Positions 14,123 to 21,221 of a stretch of 39,011 nucleotides of DNA are shown here, piece after piece. Position 1 is the first letter of the stretch; each line of letters starts with the position of its first letter. Where the stretch lies: assembly GCA_900770195.1 (NCBI GenBank), contig CAAGJI010000004.1:1-39011 (forward strand), in the 5' to 3' direction. The notes beneath the pieces are model-generated. The model was not told where the DNA came from, did no database searches, and saw nothing but the letters and a program-made list of their open reading frames with translations. The DNA comes from Oscillospiraceae bacterium (GTDB taxonomy: Bacteria; Bacillota; Clostridia; Oscillospirales; Ruminococcaceae). A program made the position numbers and the translations under genes.

Positions 14123-15208
14123 TTAAACTCTGCCGTTTGAAGTTATAACTCCACCGCCAAGAACAATATCATCATCATAGAAAACGGCTGCCTGTCCTTT
14201 TGTAACAGCCCTCTGAGGTTCATCAAACACAAGTTTAACAAGCCCATTACCCTTATTAAGTGCAGTACACCACTGTTCTTTTTGTCTGTATCTTAATTTT
14301 GCTTTGATTCTTGTTTCCTTTTCAAAAGTTTCATCTGTTATGAAACTGCAATCTCTTACAAGAACTTCTGAAGAATAAAGGTCTTTTTCATCTCCAAGCA
14401 AAACAAGATTTTTTTCAACATCCTTATCACATACATATAAAGGAGTCGTGTTTGAAATTCCAAGACCTTTTCTCTGCCCTATTGTATATCTGATAATACC
14501 CTTATGTTTTCCAAAATTTTTTCCGTCAAGACCAAGAAAATCTCCGCAAACAGATTTTTCACCTGTATAATATTCTATAAAATCGGAATATTTTCCATTT
14601 TGAACGAAACATATATCCTGACTGTCAGGTTTATCTGAATTTATAAAATCATTTTCATCAGCAAGTTTTCTTGCTTCAACTTTTGTTAAACCTCCAAGCG
14701 GAAGTTTTATTTTTGAAAGCTGTTCCTGAGATAAAAAATAAAGCACATAACTCTGATCTTTTGTATCATCAACGGCCTTTTTTAAAAGATACCTTTTTCT
14801 GTCGTCATCATATTCAATTCTTGAATAGTGACCTGTTACAATACAGCTGCAATCGAGTTCATCTGCCCGCTGAAAAAGTTTTTCAAATTTAAGATACCTG
14901 TTGCATTCAATACACGGATTAGGCGTTTCACCGCTTAAATATGAATTTACAAACGGCCTTATTACCTTTTCTTCAAAATTATCTGTAAAATTAAAAACAT
15001 AGTGCGGAATGCCAAGCCTGTAGCATACAAGTCTTGCATCTTCAATATCATCAAGACTGCAACAGGAATGTTCTCTCGGAATATCAACAGTTGAGTTGTT
15101 GAAAAGCTTCATAGTTATGCCCATACAGTCATATCCCTGCTTCTGCATAAGAAGAGCGGCAACTGAACTGTCAACTCCTCCGCTCATTGCAATCAGAGCC
15201 TTTTCCAT
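14123..15208 (-). CDS. mnmA: tRNA-specific 2-thiouridylase MnmA
   Basis: Forms 2-thiouridine at position 34 of tRNAs for Glu, Gln and Lys, using ATP and persulfide sulfur that starts from a cysteine desulfurase such as the IscS encoded 1.6 kb upstream. The 361-residue protein has the PP-loop ATPase motif SGGVDSS at residues 9-15. The two catalytic cysteines are visible: Cys99 in NPCIECNR and Cys200 in SQDICFV. A C-terminal beta-barrel domain follows. It begins two bases after the nadA stop, with only a weak ribosome site (GGGTAATTAAT), implying coupled translation. Confidence 0.97.
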   Translation of the reverse strand: MEKALIAMSGGVDSSVAALLMQKQGYDCMGITMKLFNNSTVDIPREHSCCSLDDIEDARLVCYRLGIPHYVFNFTDNFEEKVIRPFVNSYLSGETPNPCIECNRYLKFEKLFQRADELDCSCIVTGHYSRIEYDDDRKRYLLKKAVDDTKDQSYVLYFLSQEQLSKIKLPLGGLTKVEARKLADENDFINSDKPDSQDICFVQNGKYSDFIEYYTGEKSVCGDFLGLDGKNFGKHKGIIRYTIGQRKGLGISNTTPLYVCDKDVEKNLVLLGDEKDLYSSEVLVRDCSFITDETFEKETRIKAKLRYRQKEQWCTALNKGNGLVKLVFDEPQRAVTKGQAAVFYDDDIVLGGGVITSNGRV

Positions 15209-15209
15209 A

Positions 15210-16127
15210 TTAATTACCCATTTCTATCATTTTGTCAATACACTTTTTTGCTTTAAGTCTTGTATCTTCATCAAGAATAATTTCTTCACCAAATTCACCC
15301 TTTACACAATTGTAAACATCGTAAAGTGAGGTGAGTTTCATATTTCTGCACATAAGCTTCTGTGAAAGCGGATAGAATTTTTTGTCAGGACATTCAAACT
15401 GAAGATGTTCTGCTATGCTTAATTCTGTACCGATTATAAATTCTTTTTTATCTGAAATTTCTGCAAAATTCTGTATTCCTGCCGTTGAACCAACATAGTC
15501 AGCAAGTTCAACAACGTCATTCTGACATTCAGGATGAACAAGGAACAGTGCATCAGGATGAAGTTTTTTTGCTCTTAAAACATCTTCTTTTGTAATGGAT
15601 GCATGAACAGGACATCCGCCGTGAATAAATTTAAAATTCTTTTCAGGGATTTGCTTTGAAACATAAGTTCCAAGATTTATATCAGGAATAAAAAGTATAT
15701 CTTTTTCAGGTACTTTTTTAAGTATATCAACAGCACTTGAAGATGTTACGCATATGTCACACATAGTTTTAAGTGCGGCAGTTGTATTGATATAAGCGGC
15801 AACAAGATAATTCGGATACTGTGCCTTAATAGCTGCAAGCATATCTGTATCCATTTGTTCCGCCATAGGACATCCCGCTTCAGGGTTAACAAGAAAAACT
15901 TTCTTTTCAGGTGACAATATTTTTATGGTTTCAGCCATAAATCTTACGCCGCACATAAGAACTGTTTTCTGACTTACTGTTCTGGCTTTCATACTAAGTG
16001 CAAAAGAATCGCCGACAAAATCAGCGATTTCAGTTACAGCTTGTGACTGATAGCTGTGTGCCATAATGCATATATCATTTTCTTTTTTAAGTCGCATTAT
16101 TTCTGATTGTATCTCTGAAATTTTCAA
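15210..16127 (-). CDS. nadA: Quinolinate synthase NadA
   Basis: A [4Fe-4S] enzyme that condenses iminoaspartate with dihydroxyacetone phosphate to quinolinate in NAD synthesis. The 305-residue length is normal. Cluster-ligand cysteines are in VLMCGVRFMAE, HPECQNDV and KLMCRNMK. The AHSYQ motif near residue 24 and GGCPVHASI near 195 are typical. A TTG start at 16127 is chosen because AGGAG lies eight bases before it; a longer version starting upstream would run through the ribosome site. No nadB or nadC is seen in the window, which is unusual since these normally sit beside nadA. Confidence 0.95.
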   Translation of the reverse strand: MKISEIQSEIMRLKKENDICIMAHSYQSQAVTEIADFVGDSFALSMKARTVSQKTVLMCGVRFMAETIKILSPEKKVFLVNPEAGCPMAEQMDTDMLAAIKAQYPNYLVAAYINTTAALKTMCDICVTSSSAVDILKKVPEKDILFIPDINLGTYVSKQIPEKNFKFIHGGCPVHASITKEDVLRAKKLHPDALFLVHPECQNDVVELADYVGSTAGIQNFAEISDKKEFIIGTELSIAEHLQFECPDKKFYPLSQKLMCRNMKLTSLYDVYNCVKGEFGEEIILDEDTRLKAKKCIDKMIEMGN

Positions 16128-16150
16128 GTAAAGCACTCCTAACATTTAAA

Positions 16151-16180
16151 ATTTGCCGAATCACAATTGATTCGGCAAAT
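16151..16180. promoter_or_regulatory. Perfect palindrome at the nadA transcription start
   Basis: ATTTGCCGAATC and GATTCGGCAAAT are perfect 12-bp inverted repeats with a 6-bp loop. On the nadA mRNA this hairpin lies within the first about 30 nt and ends 12 bases before the ribosome site. It has a T-run of only three, so it is more likely an operator or a 5' mRNA hairpin than a terminator. Confidence 0.65.
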
Positions 16181-16190
16181 CAATTTTATT

Positions 16191-16219
16191 ATTATATTTT
16201 CATAAAATCAGTTTCTCAA
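16191..16219 (-). promoter_or_regulatory. Promoter of nadA-mnmA
   Basis: -35 TTGAGA (16219-16214), 17-bp spacer, -10 TATAAT (16196-16191). Transcription should start near 16184, just ahead of the palindrome. Confidence 0.8.
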
Positions 16220-16379
16220 AAGAGGTTCTCCATGAAAGGGGAGAAGAAACAAAATTCAAACGCACAAAATGTAAAAACAACAAGGTCATAAAGGAAATAC
16301 AAATCAAAAAATGATAGTAGGAGAACAAAACCATTTAATGTATTTCCCAATTATCTCCCCCTTCAGGGAAAATCTCTTT
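16219..16379. other. Long inverted-repeat element between iscU and nadA
   Basis: 26-bp arms at 16219-16244 and 16354-16379 pair along their whole length with two mismatches and two G-U pairs when read as minus-strand RNA (three mismatches and one G-U as plus-strand RNA). Inside them a second perfect 9-bp pair, GGAAATACA (16293-16301) and TGTATTTCC (16339-16347), encloses a 37-nt loop. It could be a structured small RNA, the 3' end of the iscSU transcript, or a MITE-like element. A plus-strand ORF of 19 codons at 16232 and one of 27 codons near 16311 are present but not convincing. Confidence 0.55.
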
Positions 16380-16423
16380 CGATGTACTCTGTAATATAAG
16401 TAAAACCGATTTTTTATTATTTT

Positions 16424-16849
16424 TTAGTGTTCGCAGTGTTCGCAATCACTTTCTTTAAACAATTCAGGGTCATAAGGAATATTATTTTTATCGTAATAAT
16501 CCTTAACAGCAGCCTTTACAGCTTCTTCTGCAAGAACGCTGCAATGTATTTTGTGTGTTGGAAGTCCGTCAAGTGCCTCAACAACAGCCTTGTTTGAAAG
16601 TTCAAGTGCTTCTGAAATAGGCTTGCCCTTTATAAGTTCTGTTGCCATTGAACTTGTTGCAATAGCACTTCCGCATCCAAATGTGTTGAATTTAACATCA
16701 GTAATAATATCATCCTTTACCTTGATGTACATTTTCATAATATCGCCGCAAACAGCGTTACCGACTTCACCAACACCGTCAGCATCGTCCATTTTACCAA
16801 CATTTCTCGGATTCATAAAATGATCCATAACTTTTTCACTATATAACAT
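16424..16849 (-). CDS. iscU: Fe-S cluster scaffold protein IscU/NifU-like
   Basis: A 141-residue scaffold on which [2Fe-2S]/[4Fe-4S] clusters are built from sulfur delivered by IscS. The ligand residues are visible: Cys34 and Asp36 in AVCGD, Cys59 in FGCGSA, and Cys103 in HCSVLAEEA. The C-terminus carries an extra DCEHCEH tail, which could bind metal. The chaperone-binding LPPVK sequence of proteobacterial IscU is replaced by LPTHKIHCS. Its start overlaps the end of iscS by 11 bases, so translation is coupled. Confidence 0.95.
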   Translation of the reverse strand: MLYSEKVMDHFMNPRNVGKMDDADGVGEVGNAVCGDIMKMYIKVKDDIITDVKFNTFGCGSAIATSSMATELIKGKPISEALELSNKAVVEALDGLPTHKIHCSVLAEEAVKAAVKDYYDKNNIPYDPELFKESDCEHCEH

Positions 16850-18026
16850 GTTCCATCTTTCCTTTCATAAGGTCTTCCCATACAGGAGAAATATTTCTGA
16901 GCTTTTCGACTATTTTAGGAAGTTCTTCGATTATATAATCCATCTGTTCCATTGTGTTTGATTCGCCGAGAGAAATTCTGAGTGAACCGTGTGCAACTTC
17001 TTTCGGAAGTCCGATTGAAAGAAGCACATGACTTGGTTCGAGCGAACCTGAAGCACACGCTGAACCTGATGACGCTTCAATTCCCTTTGCATCAAGAAGA
17101 AGTAAAAGACTTTCGCCTTCAATTCCTTCAAAACATATATTTACATTACCAGGAAGTCTTTTTTCAATGCTTCCGTTTATAACGCAGTGAGGTATTTTTG
17201 AAAGTTCAGTTATAAGCTTATCTCTCATTGCTGTAAGCTTTGCCTGATTTTCTTCAAGATGGTCACAGGCATCTTTAAGAGCTGCCGCCATACCAACAAT
17301 TGCAGGAACATTTTCAGTACCGGCTCTCTTTCCCCTTTCCTGAGCACCGCCTTCAATGATGTTTGTTAAAACAATTCCCTTTCTCGCATAAAGGAAACCT
17401 GTTCCCTTTGGTCCATGGAATTTATGACCTGAAACAGAAATCATATCAGCATTTATCGCTTTTACATCAACCTTAACATGTCCTGCCGCCTGAACTGCGT
17501 CTGTATGGAAAATAACTTTGTGTTCCTTGCAGATTTTGCCAATTTCAGCAACAGGCTGAAGTGTGCCTATTTCGTTATTTGCAAACATTATTGTAACAAG
17601 TGCTGTTTCCGGTGTAATAGCCTTTTCAACATCGGCAGGGTCAATAACACCATCTTTATTAACATCAACAAGAGTTACTGTAAATCCCTGTTTTTCAAGT
17701 TTTTTCAATGTATGCAAAACAGCATGGTGTTCAAATTTTGAAGAAATAATGTGTTTTTTTCCTTTTTTTGCACCATAATATGCGGCAGAAATTATAGCCT
17801 GATTATCAGCTTCGCTTCCGCCTGAAGTAAAATATATCTCTTTTATATCAGCGTTTATACAATCTGCAACTGTTTTCCTTGCTTTTTCAAGTGCTTCTTT
17901 TGCTATCTGACCTGTTGTGTGAAGACTTGAAGGATTGCCAAAAGTCTCCTGAAGGTAAGGCAGCATTGCATCAACAGCAGTTTTACTCATTGCAGTTGTG
18001 GCAGCATTATCTACATAAACGTACAT
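16839..18026 (-). CDS. iscS: Cysteine desulfurase IscS/NifS
   Basis: A PLP enzyme that removes sulfur from cysteine as a persulfide for Fe-S clusters and tRNA thiolation. The 395-residue protein has the start MYVYVDNAATT, His101 in FEHHAV, the PLP lysine Lys202 in SGHKFHGPKG and the catalytic Cys324 in SSGSACASG, a short active-site loop of the group I type. It heads iscS-iscU, and nadA-mnmA, whose products need Fe-S or persulfide sulfur, follow on the same strand. No IscR-like repressor gene is next to it, although a palindromic operator lies in its leader. Confidence 0.96.
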   Translation of the reverse strand: MYVYVDNAATTAMSKTAVDAMLPYLQETFGNPSSLHTTGQIAKEALEKARKTVADCINADIKEIYFTSGGSEADNQAIISAAYYGAKKGKKHIISSKFEHHAVLHTLKKLEKQGFTVTLVDVNKDGVIDPADVEKAITPETALVTIMFANNEIGTLQPVAEIGKICKEHKVIFHTDAVQAAGHVKVDVKAINADMISVSGHKFHGPKGTGFLYARKGIVLTNIIEGGAQERGKRAGTENVPAIVGMAAALKDACDHLEENQAKLTAMRDKLITELSKIPHCVINGSIEKRLPGNVNICFEGIEGESLLLLLDAKGIEASSGSACASGSLEPSHVLLSIGLPKEVAHGSLRISLGESNTMEQMDYIIEELPKIVEKLRNISPVWEDLMKGKMEHVI

Positions 18027-18083
18027 AGTTTCAACTTCCTTCTGTAAATCATTACAATTATTTCAACCAAATAAAGGCTTTTT

Positions 18084-18101
18084 TGTGTACTATAGTACAC
18101 A
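18084..18101. promoter_or_regulatory. Perfect 18-bp palindrome, predicted iscS operator
   Basis: TGTGTACTATAGTACACA is perfectly self-complementary and lies about 18-35 bases downstream of the expected iscS transcription start, a place where a bound repressor would block elongation. An Rrf2-family (IscR-like) regulator is the obvious candidate; that is inference. Confidence 0.65.
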
Positions 18102-18125
18102 TATCCTATCTGATTGATGTATTAT

Positions 18126-18154
18126 ATTATAGCATTTGATAGTTGTTTTGTCAA
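18126..18154 (-). promoter_or_regulatory. Promoter of iscS-iscU
   Basis: Perfect consensus: -35 TTGACA (18154-18149), 17-bp spacer, -10 TATAAT (18131-18126). Such a strong promoter implies repression, consistent with the palindrome downstream. Confidence 0.92.
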
Positions 18155-18325
18155 CACTTTTTTATGTCATTTTTCTAAATTCTGATAAAAATTTACTGTT
18201 TTAATTATTTTGCCCTTTTTTCATACTTTTCTACATTAAAATAAGTACAATTTGCTCATTTTTTTAAGCATATCTACTCTATATAAAATTCTAACCATTT
18301 TTTTCACTTTTATACACCATATTCA
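18155..18325. other. AT-rich intergenic stretch without features
   Basis: Very T-rich DNA between the divergent iscS and rpsO promoters. No ORF with a ribosome site, hairpin or repeat was recognised here. Confidence 0.6.
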
Positions 18326-18331
18326 ATTAGG

Positions 18332-18363
18332 AGTTAGGAATGAAGGATTCATCATTCCTAACT
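18332..18363. repeat. Small inverted repeat, TTAGGAATGA family
   Basis: AGTTAGGAATGA and TCATTCCTAACT are perfect 12-bp inverted repeats around AGGATTCA. The arms match the ends of the element at 12634-12718, so this may be a deleted copy with most of the interior lost. It lies 25 bp upstream of the rpsO -35. Confidence 0.65.
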
Positions 18364-18388
18364 TAATAAAATTTTTTTCAAAAAACAC

Positions 18389-18417
18389 TTTACAAATCTT
18401 ATTTTATGTGGTATAAT
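18389..18417 (+). promoter_or_regulatory. Promoter of rpsO
   Basis: -35 TTTACA (18389-18394), 17-bp spacer, -10 TATAAT (18412-18417). Start near 18424, giving a leader of about 120 nt. Confidence 0.85.
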
Positions 18418-18423
18418 ATAAGA

Positions 18424-18544
18424 ACCGTGTGCAAAGTTGCGGGCGTTTGCCCTGTTCTATATGCATAAAATGCTTGTAAGGGAAGCTCTTTAACCCGTTA
18501 CTATGCCATTGGAATATATTATTTTTATAAAGAGGAGTAGACTC
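18424..18544 (+). promoter_or_regulatory. Structured rpsO leader, probable S15 autoregulatory RNA
   Basis: The 120-nt untranslated leader holds several short hairpins: GGGCGTTTGCCC, GCATAAAATGC and TAAGGGAAGCTCTTTA, with possible long-range CGGG/CCCG pairing. S15 controls its own synthesis through leader RNA in many bacteria, with different structures in different groups. I infer a role of that type; I did not match a specific S15 leader class. Confidence 0.5.
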
Positions 18545-18811
18545 ATGTTATTAAAAGACGAAAAGGCAGCTATCATCGAAGCTAACAAGATTAACGAAAA
18601 AGACACAGGTTCACCTGAAGTTCAGATTGCTATTCTCACAAAGAGAATCAACGACCTCACAGAACACCTCAAGACACATAAGAAGGACCATCACTCAAGA
18701 AGAGGTCTTTTAAAGATGGTTGGTCACAGACGTAACCTTCTTGCTTATGTTAAGAAGAACGATATTGAACGTTACCGTGCTATCGTTGCTAAACTTGGTC
18801 TTCGTAAGTAA
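18545..18811 (+). CDS. rpsO: 30S ribosomal protein S15
   Basis: An 88-residue S15, the exact usual length, binding 16S rRNA in the 30S platform. Signature segments are GSPEVQIAILTKRINDLTEHL and HHSRRGLLKMVGHRRNLLAY (given in part: GSPEVQ, HHSRRGLL). The ATG at 18545 is preferred over one 42 bases upstream because AGAGGAG lies in front and the protein then has the canonical start. It is followed by a terminator and then by pnp, the widely conserved rpsO-pnp pairing. Confidence 0.97.
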   Translation: MLLKDEKAAIIEANKINEKDTGSPEVQIAILTKRINDLTEHLKTHKKDHHSRRGLLKMVGHRRNLLAYVKKNDIERYRAIVAKLGLRK

Positions 18812-18822
18812 TAAGATTCTTA

Positions 18823-18878
18823 AAGGCGGCTCGGAGTGTGTTTTTTATAAATGCACTCTGCTGCCTTGTGTTCTTTTT
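18823..18878 (+). terminator. Terminator after rpsO
   Basis: An extended hairpin pairs AAGGCGGC / GCTGCCTT and GAGTGT / GCACTC around a T-rich loop, followed by GTGTTCTTTTT. It may be partial, letting some transcripts pass into pnp. Confidence 0.75.
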
Positions 18879-18908
18879 GCTTGAAATTTAATAAGTTAAA
18901 ATATTAAA

Positions 18909-18979
18909 GCAGTAGCTTTTAGCAGTAAGTCGTGTATTTTATATAACAAAAATACAGGACCTTTTGCTAAAACTGCTGC
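18909..18979 (+). promoter_or_regulatory. Long two-tier hairpin in the pnp leader
   Basis: GCAGTAG-C-TTTTAGCA (18909-18924) pairs with TGCTAAAA-CTGCTGC (18965-18979), 15 bp with one bulged C. An inner stem TGTATTTT (18933-18940) / AAAATACA (18949-18956) sits on top. It ends 14 bases before the pnp GGAGG. In E. coli, pnp is autoregulated through an RNase III-cut hairpin in the same place; a similar role here is inference. Confidence 0.7.
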
Positions 18980-19004
18980 AAATGTAAAAATTCGGAGGAA
19001 AAAT

Positions 19005-21119
19005 ATGTTTGAAAAATACCGTGTTTTTGAAACTACTTATGCCGGCAGACCTGTAAAGGTTGAAACAGGCAAAACTTGTGAACTTTCAAATGGTTCATGC
19101 TGGGTTCACTATGGCGAAACAGTCGTTATGGCAAACGTAACAGCAAGCCCTAAGCCAAGAGAAGGCGTTGACTTTTTCCCGCTTTCAGTTGACTATGAAG
19201 AAAGAATGTATTCAGTTGGCAAGATCCCCGGCGGATTCACAAAAAGAGAAGGCAAACCTTCTGAAAAGGCAATTCTCACTTCAAGAGTTATCGACAGACC
19301 TATACGTCCTTTATTTCCAAAGGATATGAGAAATGATGTTTCAGTTGTTATGACTGTTCTTTCAGTTGACCCTGACTGTCAGCCTGAAGTTGTTGCAATG
19401 CTTGCAGCATCAATTGCAATTTCTATTTCAGATATTCCTTGGAACGGACCTATTGCAGGCATAAGTGTTGGTCTTGTTGACGGAGAACTTGTTTTAAATC
19501 CTACTCTTGAACAGAGAGCACACAACGACCTCCAGCTTACAGTTGCAGGTTCAATGGATAAAATCGTTATGATTGAAGCTGGTGCAAACGAAGTTGACGA
19601 CGACAAAATGCTTGAAGCTATTATGTTCGGTCACGAAGAAATAAAGAAATTTGTTAAATTTATAAATGAAATCAAAGCTGAAATCGGCAAGCCTAAGTTT
19701 GAATTTGAATCAATGGAAGTTGATCATGATTTATTTGATGCTATTGCTGAAATGGCTGAAGAAAAGGTTAAATTTGCACTTGATACAAATGATAAAAACG
19801 TTCGTGAAGAAAGATTACAGCCTATCGTTGATGAAATTCACGCTGCTTTTGATGAAAAGTATGAAGACAAAATTCCAATGATAGATGAATGCATCTACAA
19901 ATTACAGAAAAAGATTGTTCGTAACTGGCTTTATGAAGGCAAACGTGTTGACGGCAGAAAGATTGATGAAATCCGTCCGCTCGCTTCAGAAGTTGGACTT
20001 CTTCCAAGAGTTCACGGTTCAGGACTTTTCACAAGAGGACAAACACAGGTTCTCACAGTTGCAACTCTTGCACCGCTCAGCGAAGCACAGAAAATTGACG
20101 GTCTTGACGAAGAAAAGACAAGAAGATATATGCATCATTACAACTTCCCTTCATATTCAGTTGGTGAAACAAAGCCAAGCAGAGGTCCGGGAAGAAGAGA
20201 AATCGGTCACGGTGCACTTGCTGAAAGAGCACTTGTTCCTGTACTTCCTAGTGAAGAAGATTTCCCATACGCAATGCGTCTTGTTTCAGAAGTTCTTTCT
20301 TCAAACGGTTCTACATCACAGGGTTCAATTTGCGGTTCTACACTCGCACTTATGGATGCAGGTGTTCCGATAAAAAGACCTGTTGCAGGTATTTCATGCG
20401 GTCTTATAACAAAACCTGACAGCGATGAATTTATGACAATGGTTGATATTCAGGGACTTGAAGACTTCTTTGGCGATATGGACTTCAAAGTTGGCGGTAC
20501 TGAAAAGGGTATCACTGCTATTCAGGTTGATATTAAGGTAGATGGTCTTACTCCTGCAATTATCAAGGAAGCTTTTGCTAAAACACATAAAGCACGTATG
20601 TACATACTTAACGAAATTATGCTCAAGGCAATTCCTGAACCAAGAAAAACAGTAAATAAGTATGCTCCTAAAATGGTAAATACAGTTATACCTGTTGCAA
20701 AAATCAGAGATGTAATCGGTCAGGGCGGCAAGGTTATTCAGAAGATTTCTGCTGACTGTGATGTTAAGATTGACATAACAGATGATGGCAAGGTATTTAT
20801 CAGTGGTCAGGATACAGACAATGTAAACAACGCTTTACAGATTGTTAAAACTATTGCTATGGATCCTGAAGTTGGTGCTATTTACAAGGGTAAAGTTGTC
20901 AGAATAATGGACTTCGGTGCTTTTGTTGAAATTGCTCCTGGCAAAGATGGTCTTGTTCACATTTCAAAACTCGGCAAGGGCAGAGTTGAACGTGTTGAAG
21001 ATGAAGTATCTATCGGTGATGAAATTCTCGTTAAAGTCCTTGAAATAAAGAACAACGGTCAGATAAGCCTTTCAAGAAAAGATGCTCTCGCTGACCTTGA
21101 AGCTAAACAGAATAAGTAA
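19005..21119 (+). CDS. pnp: Polyribonucleotide nucleotidyltransferase (PNPase)
   Basis: A phosphorolytic 3'-5' exoribonuclease, 704 residues, full length. Two RNase PH-like halves are visible: the first with RPIRPLFPKDMRNDV near 85-100, the second with FTRGQTQVL near 345 and the phosphate/active-site segment GSICGSTLALMDAGVP (in part). GDMDFKVGGT near 490 holds the catalytic Asp pair. A KH domain (IRDVIGQGGKVIQKI) and a C-terminal S1 domain (GKVVRIMDFGAFVEI) follow. GGAGG lies seven bases before the ATG. It acts in the cytosol in mRNA turnover. Confidence 0.97.
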   Translation: MFEKYRVFETTYAGRPVKVETGKTCELSNGSCWVHYGETVVMANVTASPKPREGVDFFPLSVDYEERMYSVGKIPGGFTKREGKPSEKAILTSRVIDRPIRPLFPKDMRNDVSVVMTVLSVDPDCQPEVVAMLAASIAISISDIPWNGPIAGISVGLVDGELVLNPTLEQRAHNDLQLTVAGSMDKIVMIEAGANEVDDDKMLEAIMFGHEEIKKFVKFINEIKAEIGKPKFEFESMEVDHDLFDAIAEMAEEKVKFALDTNDKNVREERLQPIVDEIHAAFDEKYEDKIPMIDECIYKLQKKIVRNWLYEGKRVDGRKIDEIRPLASEVGLLPRVHGSGLFTRGQTQVLTVATLAPLSEAQKIDGLDEEKTRRYMHHYNFPSYSVGETKPSRGPGRREIGHGALAERALVPVLPSEEDFPYAMRLVSEVLSSNGSTSQGSICGSTLALMDAGVPIKRPVAGISCGLITKPDSDEFMTMVDIQGLEDFFGDMDFKVGGTEKGITAIQVDIKVDGLTPAIIKEAFAKTHKARMYILNEIMLKAIPEPRKTVNKYAPKMVNTVIPVAKIRDVIGQGGKVIQKISADCDVKIDITDDGKVFISGQDTDNVNNALQIVKTIAMDPEVGAIYKGKVVRIMDFGAFVEIAPGKDGLVHISKLGKGRVERVEDEVSIGDEILVKVLEIKNNGQISLSRKDALADLEAKQNK

Positions 21120-21131
21120 TATTTTTTAATC

Positions 21132-21167
21132 ATCTCCCTTCTGATAATTTCAGAAGGGAGATTTTTG
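21132..21167 (+). terminator. Terminator after pnp
   Basis: A perfect 13-bp stem ATCTCCCTTCTGA / TCAGAAGGGAGAT with loop TAATT, followed by TTTTG. Confidence 0.92.
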
Positions 21168-21171
21168 TTAT

Positions 21172-21200
21172 AAAAAAAGCACCTAAAAACGGTGCTTTTT
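21172..21200 (-). terminator. Terminator of the trp operon
   Basis: A 10-bp stem AAAAAGCACC / GGTGCTTTTT with a 7-base loop, with T-runs on either side, 22 bases beyond the trpA stop. Because of its symmetry it may also act on plus-strand read-through from pnp. Confidence 0.88.
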
Positions 21201-21221
21201 CTTGTATCTGTTAATTTAAAT

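Noticed and set aside
16148..16180. Simple intrinsic terminator of iscS-iscU
   Set aside because: The stem is strong but the T-run on the minus strand is three bases, and it lies downstream of a good nadA promoter, so a nadA leader or operator role is more likely.
16219..16379. 6S RNA
   Set aside because: The long closing stem and size fit, but one strand of the interior has 6 unpaired bases and the other 48, and no clear -35 was found for a minus-strand promoter. Kept as an unassigned element.
16232..16391. Plus-strand ORFs of 19 and 27 codons inside the inverted-repeat element
   Set aside because: They overlap the stem arms, lack good ribosome sites in the right place and show no recognised features.
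18050..18097. A 14-codon ORF (one Cys) in the iscS leader
   Set aside because: The AGG before its ATG is only two bases away, there is one Cys, and it runs through the palindrome; a chance ORF.
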